This document shows positions 33,784-42,187 of a DNA stretch of 64,000 nt, one piece after another (the stretch's first letter is position 1; every line of letters starts with the position of its first letter). The stretch spans positions 1 through 64,000 of the forward strand of contig NZ_JAFBGA010000023.1 in the NCBI RefSeq assembly GCF_016909575.1. Direction: 5' to 3'. Below the pieces are notes generated by a model that saw nothing but the letters and a program-made list of their open reading frames with translations, did not search any database and was not told the origin of the DNA. The translations under genes and the position numbers were made by a program. This DNA comes from Streptomyces sp. HB132 (GTDB lineage: Bacteria > Actinomycetota > Actinomycetes > Streptomycetales > Streptomycetaceae).

Positions 33784-35544
33784 TCAGCTTTCGCCGTTCC
33801 ACGACCGCCACAGTGCCGCGTACGCTCCGCCCGCGCCGACCAGCTCGTCGTGTGTGCCCAGCTCGACGATGCGGCCGGACTCCATCACGGCGACACGATC
33901 GGCGTCGTGTGCGGTCTGGAGCCGGTGGGCGATGGCGATGACGGTGCGGTCCGACCGGACCGCGGCCACCGCACGCTCCGCCTGCCGGGCCGTCGTCGGG
34001 TCGAGCAGTGAGGTCGCCTCGTCCAGGATCAGGGTGTGCGGATCGGCCAGATGCACCCTGGCCAGGGTGAGCTGCTGTGCCTGAGCGGCCTTGAGTTCGA
34101 TTCCGCCCGAGCCCAGCACGGTGTCCAGACCCTCGGGCAGTTCTGCCGCCCAGTCCGCCTCCATCAGGGCCAGCGCCGCGAGGATGGCCTCGTCGTCGGC
34201 CTCGGGCGCCGCCATCATCATGTTGTCGCGAAGGGTGCCCATGAACACGTGGTGCTGCTGCGTGATCAGGACGATGCGGTTGCCCAGTTCGCCCGCCGCG
34301 GCCAGGTCGGCGACGGGAACACCGCCGACCAGGATGGATCCCGTGTCCGGGATGTCCACGCCGGACAGCAGCTTGCCGAGGGTGGACTTGCCCGCGCCCG
34401 AGCGGCCCACCACCGCCAGTCGTTCACCGGGCCGGACCTGCAGCTCGACGTCGGTGAGGACCTCGTGACCGGGGAGGTAGGAGTACCGCACGCCCTGGAC
34501 CTCGATGAGATCGTCCGCAGGCGGCGGTACCGGGGCGTCCGGCGTGTGCGACACCAGTCCGACGCCCTTGATACGCGCGAACGAGGCGCCGCTGCGCTGT
34601 AGTTGTTCTACCCAGATCAGCATCTGGTTGAGCGGGTCGACCAGCTGCCACATGTAGAGGCTGCCCGCCACCACGGTGCCCAGGGCGATCGACCCGTCGA
34701 GGTAGGCGAGCCCGCCCACGAGCAGGACGAGCGCCATGGGCAGGGCGTGCGCGAACTCGGTGACCGGGAACAGCACCGTCCGCAGGGCCAGGGTGCGGGT
34801 ACTGGCGCGGTACGTGGTGTCGACGGCCTGGTCGAGGGAGCGGTTCTGCAGTGCCTGCAGTCCGTACGCCTCGACGGTGCGGGCGCCGTGCGCGGTGGAG
34901 TTGAGGATCTCGGAGACCTCACCGGCGGCCGCCCCCTCGGCGAGGTAGGCGTCGCGGGAACGCGCCAGGTACCAGCGGCTCACCACCCAGACGAGCGGCA
35001 GACCCACCATGGAGCAGAGCCCGAGCAAGGGGTCCAGGACGAAGACCGCGGCGAAGATGAACACGACCTGGACGCTGGCGATGAAGATGTCCGGGGCCGC
35101 GTTGCGCAGCGTGGCCGAGACCGTTGCGACGTCCAGTGTGGAGCGGGTGACCAGGTCGCCGGTGCCCACCTCGTCCGCGACCCGCCCCGGCAGCGCGAGG
35201 GCGCGGTCGACGACCTCCTCGCGGAGCCGGGCCAGTGCGCGCTCGCCGAAGCGGTGCGAGAGGCCGCGGGCATATCGCGTCAGTACCAACTGGGCCGCTG
35301 CGAAGCCCAGCACGGCGGCGGCCAGTCCGTCGACCTGTGAGACGGACAGATCGCCGGCCTCGAACCTGGTGATGATGCGGCCGAGCAGCCAGGGGCCGGC
35401 CGCGCCGGCGAGTGCGGCGAGCGACGTCAGCAGCAGCATCCCGCAGACGGCACGGGGGTCGTCCTTCAACAGCTGCCAGGCGGCCCGGCGCGCCGTCCTG
35501 CCGTCGGCGATCGGCAGGCGGGGCGTCTCGTCGGATCGGCTCAT
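33784..35544 (-). CDS. ABC exporter half-transporter with degenerate signature motif
   Basis: This 586-residue type IV exporter subunit has a six-helix membrane domain (about 15-320) and an ATPase domain (about 345-586). Walker A (GRSGAGKST), Walker B (LILDEATS) and the H-loop (IAHRL) are intact, but the signature LSGGQ is replaced by LKAAQ. It therefore offers a good nucleotide-binding face but a poor partner face. It overlaps the preceding exporter gene as ATGA, so the two should form a heterodimer. It most likely exports the peptide-polyketide product and may confer self-resistance; substrate direction is inferred from fold and cluster context. Confidence 0.93.
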   Translation of the reverse strand: MSRSDETPRLPIADGRTARRAAWQLLKDDPRAVCGMLLLTSLAALAGAAGPWLLGRIITRFEAGDLSVSQVDGLAAAVLGFAAAQLVLTRYARGLSHRFGERALARLREEVVDRALALPGRVADEVGTGDLVTRSTLDVATVSATLRNAAPDIFIASVQVVFIFAAVFVLDPLLGLCSMVGLPLVWVVSRWYLARSRDAYLAEGAAAGEVSEILNSTAHGARTVEAYGLQALQNRSLDQAVDTTYRASTRTLALRTVLFPVTEFAHALPMALVLLVGGLAYLDGSIALGTVVAGSLYMWQLVDPLNQMLIWVEQLQRSGASFARIKGVGLVSHTPDAPVPPPADDLIEVQGVRYSYLPGHEVLTDVELQVRPGERLAVVGRSGAGKSTLGKLLSGVDIPDTGSILVGGVPVADLAAAGELGNRIVLITQQHHVFMGTLRDNMMMAAPEADDEAILAALALMEADWAAELPEGLDTVLGSGGIELKAAQAQQLTLARVHLADPHTLILDEATSLLDPTTARQAERAVAAVRSDRTVIAIAHRLQTAHDADRVAVMESGRIVELGTHDELVGAGGAYAALWRSWNGES

Positions 35545-37325
35545 CGGGACTGTCCTTCCACAAGCTGCTCCACGGCGGCTCCATCGGGGCTTTCGGTGCT
35601 GCCGCGGAACACCAGTGCCGCGTATCCGGGCTGATCTGCGAGGAGTTCCCCGTGCGTGCCGGTCGCCCGCACCTTCCCGTCCACCAGGTAGGCGACTTCG
35701 TCGGCCTGGCCGAGCACGAGTGGCGAGGTGCTGACGACGAGGGTCGTCCGTCCCTGGCGGTGCTGTGCCACCCAACCGGCGACGGTCGCCTCCGTGTGCG
35801 CGTCCAGTGCGGACGTCGGCTCCACGAGCAGGAGCACCGCCGGGTCCGCCAGCAGTGCCCGGGACAGCTGCAGGCGCTGACGCTGTCCCCCCGAGACGTT
35901 GCGTGCCTGATTCTCCAGGTGGCTGTCGAGCCCGTCGGGCAGCGTCTCGACGATGTCCTCCGCTGCGGCGGCGTGCAGCGCCCGCACGACGTCCTCGCTG
36001 GAGCGTTCGGTGCTTCCGGAGACGACGGACCGCAGTGGTCCCGCGAACATGTAGGCGTCGTTGTCGGCGAGCAGGATGTGCCGCCTGAGCGCGGTGCGGT
36101 CCCACTCGCACAGCTCGGTCCCGCCCCAGGAGGCGTCGGAGTCGGTGTAGCCGGCCAACCGGTCCACCACGGCGCGCGGCTCGTCGGGGCGGGCGCCGAC
36201 CAGGGCCGTCACCCTTCCCGGCTCGACTACCAGGCCCGACGCGGGGTCGTGCAGCCGGCTGGGGGTGGCCGGCGGGTCGATTCGGGTCCGCTGCTCCTCC
36301 GGAGCCGGGGCGAGGGACAGGATGTCGACCACCCTCCGTGCGGAGACGAGCCCGCGCGGCAGATCGTCCGCCCCCTCGATGAGGAACGAGACGGGCCCGA
36401 GAAGAGCGGCAACGTATCCGTAGACCGCGACGAGTTCACCGACGGTGATGGCCCCGCTGGCCGCCATCCGCGCACTGATCCACGTCACGACGGCGAGGAA
36501 GACCATGGGAAGACAGGCCGTGAGTGCCTGGACCCAGCTGGTGATGGCGGCGACGCGGTATCCGAGAGGAACGAGGGCCTGGGAGCGTTCCCGGTACCGT
36601 CCGGCGAACATGCGCTTGCCGCCGATCCCGTTGAGGACGCTCAGGCCGGTCACCATGTCGCCGGCGAGAGCGGTCAGGGCTCCCTGGTCCTCCCGGTAGC
36701 TGTTCTCGGCGCCGTGCAGCCTCCCCAGCAAGGGGCCGACCGTGAGCGCCACCGCCGGGACGCCGAGAAGGATCACCAGGGCGAGAACGGCGGAGATCTG
36801 GAACAGGAGCACCGCGGTGGCGACGTACGCGATGGCCGCACCCACGCCGGGGCCCGTGATGGTCAGTGTCTGGGCGATCCTGCTGATGTCGCCGGCCTGG
36901 AGGTGCGCGAGCTCACCCGCGGACACCTGGCGGGGCAGCGTCGATCCCAGGCGTGTGACGTGGCGTGTGACCACCTGCACCGTGCGGTAGGCCGCGTCGA
37001 CGCGGATGAGCGTCATGGTGCGGTGCCGCAGGATCCCGAGGACCGCGACCACTGCCCCCGTGACGAGCAGCGCGCCGATCCAGAGGAGCAACGCCTGGGT
37101 GTCCCGGGCCCTGAGCCCGTCATCGATCGTCTTCGACATCAGGTACGGCGGAACCATGAGCGCGGACATCCATGTGGTGCCCCACGTGGTGCCGAGGAGT
37201 ACGCGCTTGCGTTGACTGGTCGTCAGCCACCAGAGGTACCGGAGCGGGCTCCGGTGATCCGGCCGGCCCGGATCCTCGTAGGGGACCCGGCGCGCGCCTT
37301 CGGGCAGGTCTCGTCCGTGGATCAT
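35541..37325 (-). CDS. ABC exporter half-transporter with lost Walker A
   Basis: This 594-residue subunit again has a six-helix membrane domain and an ATPase domain. The Walker A position reads VGARPDEPRA, without the Lys-Ser/Thr of GKST, and Walker B is LLLVEPTSALD with the Asp lost; the signature VSGGQRQRLQLSRAL is intact. This is the mirror image of its partner, so the pair keeps one competent ATP site (partner Walker motifs with this signature) and one dead site. ATG 37325 (MIHGRDLPEG) has AAGGA eight bases upstream; the in-frame sequence further upstream is Arg/Pro-rich and unlike a transporter. Confidence 0.93.
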   Translation of the reverse strand: MIHGRDLPEGARRVPYEDPGRPDHRSPLRYLWWLTTSQRKRVLLGTTWGTTWMSALMVPPYLMSKTIDDGLRARDTQALLLWIGALLVTGAVVAVLGILRHRTMTLIRVDAAYRTVQVVTRHVTRLGSTLPRQVSAGELAHLQAGDISRIAQTLTITGPGVGAAIAYVATAVLLFQISAVLALVILLGVPAVALTVGPLLGRLHGAENSYREDQGALTALAGDMVTGLSVLNGIGGKRMFAGRYRERSQALVPLGYRVAAITSWVQALTACLPMVFLAVVTWISARMAASGAITVGELVAVYGYVAALLGPVSFLIEGADDLPRGLVSARRVVDILSLAPAPEEQRTRIDPPATPSRLHDPASGLVVEPGRVTALVGARPDEPRAVVDRLAGYTDSDASWGGTELCEWDRTALRRHILLADNDAYMFAGPLRSVVSGSTERSSEDVVRALHAAAAEDIVETLPDGLDSHLENQARNVSGGQRQRLQLSRALLADPAVLLLVEPTSALDAHTEATVAGWVAQHRQGRTTLVVSTSPLVLGQADEVAYLVDGKVRATGTHGELLADQPGYAALVFRGSTESPDGAAVEQLVEGQSR

Positions 37326-38526
37326 CTCGGCCGTCCTTGCATGAGGTTGGGGGACAGGCCCGGCTGACGGGAGCAGCGGACTGCCAGGGCCTGGAGGCGG
37401 TCGACCGGCCTGCGGGGGCGGGTCGTGCGGGGGAGATCTGCCGCGGGGCCGCCGCCGGAGAGGGGAGGCAGAGATCCACGGGGCTCCCGTGGGCGACCGA
37501 TTCGCTGCGGTCCGCCACGCGCCGTCAACGGGAATACGCCACACAACCGACGAGGGCCGTATGGCGTGAGGTCGCAGTGCTCCAACGTGGGGCCCATGTT
37601 CTTAGTGCGTCGGCGGCTTGTCAATGTCTGCCGGTCGAACAGTGCCGGTGGCGGTGCGTCCGGTACCCGACAGTCATGCGAAGGGGGAACCGGTGCCCGA
37701 CCACGGGAGGTATGCGCTTCGGGTCTCCGGCCGGAGACACTCGTCCATGTTGTCCTCATTTCAACCTCACGCGCCGAGAATGAACCATTCATGAAATTCC
37801 GTCGTGGGAGGCGCATGTGGATGTCAATGCTCCTCGGGCCATAGTTTGCACCTTGGTCCGTATGTCCGATGCCGGTGGGTCGGGGGCCTGTCGGCAGAGG
37901 TGAATCCGTGACTGGATTTCATGAATATGGCCTGAATCATACGCGGTTGACAGTTGGCTGCTGTGGTCCTGACACTCCATGCCCTCCCGGAAACAATCCG
38001 CAGCCACTCCGGAAAGGCAAAGGGGGCGCGTTCGGCCATAAGCTGCAGCATCGTCGGTGGGTGCGTGCGTGAACGCCACTTCACCGTGGACGGGGGAAAA
38101 TCTCTGCGTCCCCCACCCGTGAAGGTGCGGGAGTGCCGGGCGCGGAACGGCCCCGCTCCCACCGCCGGCGCACCATCGCGCCCCACGTCACGGACGGTCC
38201 GGCCGGTGCGGACCTCACTCCCATCGGCGGAGCGGCCGGGTGCGCCCCCCGGGTGCGGCTTGCGCCCCCGACCAGCAACCTTCCCGCTGCCGAGCCCGCC
38301 GACCGGCCGAAATCTCGCCGGCCCGCACGATCGGACGACGATGAATCGGACATCAAGTCATGTTCCGCCCCTGGCGGGCAGGATGATCGTCCGGCGTCAT
38401 TGACGAGGCGCCGGGCGGTCCATATATTCTCAACTCGATCGCATGCCGGTGCGCCGGCTTCGTGACTCCGGCGTGAATTCGGGTCATTCGGTTCATCCGC
38501 CGGAAACCTTTGTGGGGAAGCGCAGA
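37326..38526. other. 1.2-kb region with no supported gene, containing an AT-leaning repeat pair
   Basis: Short frames exist but none has a family resemblance or consistent codon bias. Around 37.78-37.95 kb the sequence becomes A/T-richer and holds a near-perfect inverted repeat pair, described separately, and a TTGACA near 37,947. It is plausibly a regulatory zone upstream of the exporter genes. Confidence 0.5.
37787..37926. repeat. Inverted repeat pair upstream of the exporter operon
   Basis: ATTCATGAAATTCC at 37787-37800 and GGATTTCATGAAT at 37914-37926 are inverted copies differing by a single inserted base, about 113 bp apart. Each core contains the palindrome TTCATGAA. They could be paired operator sites, with spacing near eleven helical turns, or chance. 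Confidence 0.35.
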
Positions 38527-38800
38527 ATGCCGGTCGTCAACCACCAGGCCAAAACCAAATCACCGCCCGAGTGCCGCCCGGACCGCGTCAGGTGCGGAGG
38601 GGAATCCGATCCGGAGTTCAGGTTCGTGGGTCCCCGGTGTACGGGTGCATTCGATTCCGAGCCGAACCCGGAGAATGTCACCGAGCAGGCGGGCGGACCA
38701 GCCGTCGTCCGGTCCCACACCTCGGAGTGGCCATCGGCTTCCCCTGGTTCCGGGTGAAGGACGAGTCCCGGCGGACGGGACCACCCACGACCGACGGTGA
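38527..38800 (+). pseudogene. Decayed N-terminal fragment of a threonine-synthase-like gene
   Basis: Two overlapping frames together resemble the start of the intact enzyme at 33.6 kb. In the first frame, beginning at ATG 38527, FRFVGPRCTGAFDSEPN resembles YRCPECTGALEPRYEL. After a shift near 38690, the second frame reads PHLGVAIGFPWFRVKDESRR, which lines up with PRLGEAIGVPGLWIKDESRQ. The PLP Lys region and everything after it are gone. It faces the opposite way to the intact gene. It appears to be a relic of a duplicated or displaced precursor-supply gene. Confidence 0.6.
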
Positions 38801-38912
38801 GCGGTGCACCGGTGCCGGGCAGGCCCCCGCCGGTGCCGTCACCGTCCGCTGAGCTACCCCCGAGTCGGATGCCGCCGCTCCCACCGGAGCCCCTACCTTC
38901 GCAAGGATTCCG

Positions 38913-40055
38913 TTGATACTCAGTCACCTCTCCCCGCGGCAGGCCGAGCGCCACGGCGAGTTCCGCGCCTTCGCCGATCGCGCACTGGTCCCGCACGCGG
39001 ACCGCTTCGATCGCGAGCAGGCGATCTCCCGGGAGGTCATCGCAGACCTGGCGGGGCAGGGCCACCTCGGTGCGCTGGTTCCCGAGGAGTTCGGCGGTCT
39101 CGGCATGGACTGGATCGAATACGGTCTGCTCACCGAGGAGTTGGGCCGGGGGTGCCAGTCGATCCGGAACTTCGTCGCCGTGGACGACATGGTCGCGCAC
39201 TCGATCCACAAGTGGGGTACCAAGGAGCAGAAGGAGCAGTGGCTGCCCAGGATCACCTCAGGCCGGACTCTTGCCGCCTTCGCCCTGACCGAACCGGACG
39301 TGGGCAGCGATGCCGCCGCTGTCGAGACCACGGCGACGGCTGACGGCGCCGAGATCGTCCTTCGCGGCACCAAGAAGTGGATCAGCTTCGCCCAGATCGC
39401 CGATCTCTTCCTGGTCTTCGCAAAGCTCGACGGGCAGCACACCGCCTTCCTGGTGGAGCGGGACACCCCCGGTCTGACGGTGGAGCCGATCGAAGGCCTG
39501 CTCGGCCTGCGCGGGTCGATGCTCGGCCGGATCACCTTCGACGACTGCCGCATCCCGGCCACGAACCTGATCGGCCGGCCCGGCCTCGGGCTCACCTTCG
39601 TCGCGTCCAGCGCGCTGGACCTCGGCCGCTACAGCACCGCCTGGGGCTCGGTCGGTCTGTCCCAGGCATGCCTGGAGGCCTCGACGGAGTACGCCGCCCG
39701 CCGTGCCCAGTACGGCACGGAGATCAGCAACCATCAACTGATCCAGCAACTGCTGGCCGACATGCTCACCGACACCATCACGGCCCGGCTGCTCTGCCAC
39801 CACGCCGGGGTGAGCAAGGAGCAGGGCGAGATGGAGGCGGTCAACCACACCCTGCTCGCGAAGTACCGGGCCTCGACCGTCGCCGTCAAGGTGGCCGCCG
39901 ACGCGGTGCAGATCCACGGCGCCCAGGGCATCGGCGCGGAGGCGTCCGTGCAGCGGCACCACCGGGACGCCAAGGTGATGGAGATCATCGAGGGCACCAC
40001 GCAGATCCAGCAGACCATGCTCGGCCAGTTCGCCGTCCGGGCGGCCCAGCTGTGA
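38913..40055 (+). CDS. Acyl-CoA-dehydrogenase-family oxidase (extender-unit type)
   Basis: This 380-residue flavoenzyme has FALTEPDVGSDAA for FAD binding and the catalytic Glu in EIIEGTTQIQQ, with full family length. Members in extender-unit pathways (FkbI, ClbF and the zwittermicin enzyme) oxidise the ACP-bound aldehyde or its hydrate to the acid. This gene supplies the second oxidation missing from the dehydrogenase/ACP/ligase cassette at 22.9-25.3 kb. It is 13.6 kb from that cassette but on the same strand and within the cluster. The start is TTG with AAGGA five bases upstream, giving MILSHLSPRQ. Its TGA overlaps the next GTG as GTGA. Confidence 0.92.
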   Translation: MILSHLSPRQAERHGEFRAFADRALVPHADRFDREQAISREVIADLAGQGHLGALVPEEFGGLGMDWIEYGLLTEELGRGCQSIRNFVAVDDMVAHSIHKWGTKEQKEQWLPRITSGRTLAAFALTEPDVGSDAAAVETTATADGAEIVLRGTKKWISFAQIADLFLVFAKLDGQHTAFLVERDTPGLTVEPIEGLLGLRGSMLGRITFDDCRIPATNLIGRPGLGLTFVASSALDLGRYSTAWGSVGLSQACLEASTEYAARRAQYGTEISNHQLIQQLLADMLTDTITARLLCHHAGVSKEQGEMEAVNHTLLAKYRASTVAVKVAADAVQIHGAQGIGAEASVQRHHRDAKVMEIIEGTTQIQQTMLGQFAVRAAQL

Positions 40056-41341
40056 GCGATCTCCGCACGGGGGCGGTGACCTACGGTCAGCTCTCGGTGC
40101 TGCGCTCGCTGGAGACACACGGGCCCGACCACCGGTCGGTCGCCAACCTGGTCAGCGTCTGGGAGGTGCCTTTCGGCGTCGGGGCGGCCCAGGTGATGGA
40201 CGCCTGGCTCCAGTTGGTGGAGGCGCACGAGTCGCTGCGGACCACCTATGACCTCGGCGGCCCCGTACCGACCCAGACGGTCCGCCCGCACCGCCCGTCC
40301 AAGGTGGCGGCGGTGGAACTGGCCGAGGACAGTTTCGCGGCGGCTCTTCGGCTGGCCGCCGAGTCCGCGGCCGAACCGATCGACATCGAGTCCGAGCTGC
40401 CGTGGCGAGCGTTCGTCACGACCTACCAGGGTGACGCGCTCCACCTGGCCACCGTGATCCATCATGTGGCCGCGGACAACGGCGCGTTGCGCGTGCTGGA
40501 GGAGCAGTTCGGCCGACTCCTGGACGGCGGGACGACCGGGCCGGTTGTGCAGCCGCTGGAGATGGTGCGGGCGCAACAGGAGGAGCCGGCTTCGCGGAGC
40601 GTCCAGCACTGGACCGAGGCATGGGGCCAACTCGTGCCCGCGGACCGGGATCCGGATGACGGCAGTGAGCGCCGCCGGGCCTCGCTGTACAGCCTGGAGG
40701 CTCTGGCCGCCACGCGGGAGCTCTCCGAACGGCTGAAGATCTCGGTCCAGTCGGTGGTGCTCGGCGTCGGCGCGCTCGCGCTGGCCCGGCTCAAGCAGAC
40801 CGAGCAGGTGACCCTCGCGCTGATGGCCGCCAATCGCCTCACCGCCCGGTGGGTGCCACTGGTCAGCTCACTCAACCAGTTCGCCCCGGTGACCATCACC
40901 GTCGACGAGGAGGCCGACCCGCTGGAATACCTCCGGGCCGGCTACCTCCAGTGCCTGACGGCCTACATGCACGGCTGCTACGACGTCGACGCGCTGCGGA
41001 CGAGCCTTCAGCGAGCGGGTCGGCAGGACACGGACCCCACCGCCTTCGCCAAGCACTTCAACTTCCTCGGCGATGTGGACGCCGAGCCCGAGGCCGGATC
41101 GGTCCTGCACACCGGGATCCAGTGGCGCTCGTCCACCCAGCGATCAGGGCCGAACTTCCACCTCGCGGTGGCCACCGGGAAGGGGATCCTCATCGGCGTG
41201 GGCGCTAGCCGCGACTATCTCGAAGGGGACCTCCCGGCCGTCCTCGCGGCATCGATCGAGGCCGGTCTGATCAATATCGCCAAGGGTTCCGAAAGTTCCC
41301 TCGGCGAGGTGTCGCTGGACAATCCGTGGAGGTCCGACTGA
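40052..41341 (+). CDS. Free-standing condensation-domain protein
   Basis: This 429-residue protein is a single condensation (C) domain. The active-site motif is HHVAADN: both His and the Asp are kept but the final Gly is Asn. It also has the FNFLGDVD region and late-domain features. Free C domains condense carrier-bound partners in trans, and some make esters rather than amides. Two cluster proteins need such help: the Ser-specific A-MT-T-TE protein has no C domain, and the first NRPS has only half of one. GTG start overlaps the acyl-CoA dehydrogenase stop, so the two are coupled. It is the last cluster gene on the right, followed by a hairpin terminator. Confidence 0.88.
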   Translation: MSDLRTGAVTYGQLSVLRSLETHGPDHRSVANLVSVWEVPFGVGAAQVMDAWLQLVEAHESLRTTYDLGGPVPTQTVRPHRPSKVAAVELAEDSFAAALRLAAESAAEPIDIESELPWRAFVTTYQGDALHLATVIHHVAADNGALRVLEEQFGRLLDGGTTGPVVQPLEMVRAQQEEPASRSVQHWTEAWGQLVPADRDPDDGSERRRASLYSLEALAATRELSERLKISVQSVVLGVGALALARLKQTEQVTLALMAANRLTARWVPLVSSLNQFAPVTITVDEEADPLEYLRAGYLQCLTAYMHGCYDVDALRTSLQRAGRQDTDPTAFAKHFNFLGDVDAEPEAGSVLHTGIQWRSSTQRSGPNFHLAVATGKGILIGVGASRDYLEGDLPAVLAASIEAGLINIAKGSESSLGEVSLDNPWRSD

Positions 41342-41354
41342 GCGGTCGCAGAAT

Positions 41355-41381
41355 GCGGGGGGAAATCCATTTCCCCCCCGC
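41355..41381 (+). terminator. Terminator after the last cluster gene
   Basis: GCGGGGGGAAAT at 41355-41366 pairs with ATTTCCCCCCCGC at 41369-41381 with one extra C. It lies 14 bases after the condensation-domain stop and marks the probable right boundary of the cluster. Confidence 0.75.
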
Positions 41382-42187
41382 AATTCGGCTGTCCGTAACC
41401 GGGGCGGGCCGGTTTCAGAACCCTGCGCAGATGCCGCGAAGCCTCTTCTTCATCGTTCACACCTCCCTGTCGGCGGTGACTATAGCCACCGGCGGTCGGA
41501 GAGGGAAGGAGGTTCTCGCCGAGGTGCGATGAAGGGCCCGGACGTCGCGCAAGGCGCACACCGAGTGCGGTCACGGGTGGCGACCGGGGTAGCCGAACGG
41601 AGCTGCCATGCGGCGCCGTTGGCGGGGCACGGCGGCTTGCGACGCGGCGCCGCGGAAGCCCCGGCGCGGCGCCCGAGGGCGTACCCCGCTCCTCTCGGCC
41701 GGGGGAAGAAATCCCGTGCGCTCCACGTCACCGCGGTCGGTCCGGAGTCGAGCCCGGCCGGTTCGCGGCCGATTCCCGACCATTCCCCGGCCGATTCGCG
41801 GCCGACGGCCCCGCCGGTGGCCTTCGGCTGAAGGGAAGAGCGCGGCAGGGTATTCGTCGTGCAACGCAGGACAGGGAGCGAACGCGTCGATCCCCGGGTG
41901 CATCGCGGCGTCCGCACGCTCGGGCTCGTTCCGTACGGGTTCGGGGACGGCCGGAACCTCGAGATCCGTGCGGGTCTCCGTGGCTACGCGCCGGGTTCGG
42001 CGGCGCGGGCCGCAGCGATCGGACGGAGGTACCGGAGCCTCGGAGGCCGTCCTCGTCCTGCCGCGAGCGTCCTGTCGCGTGAGGTTGGTCCGTTGGCTCT
42101 GCCGTGGCACCACATGCTGACGTTATTCTGTGCCATTGGCACACAGGAACGGGTTCGAGTTGAACCACCAGCCCCCCAGGTGCTGAG
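41382..42187. other. 806-bp gap at the cluster boundary with no supported gene
   Basis: Open frames on both strands are Arg/Pro/Gly-rich and mutually inconsistent. I see no transposase or integrase and no attachment site. It separates the biosynthetic cluster from chromosomal-type genes. Confidence 0.5.

Noticed and set aside
41571-42113. Open frames across the cluster boundary
   Set aside because: Repetitive Arg/Pro/Gly translations on both strands with no consistent bias, typical of non-coding high-GC DNA.
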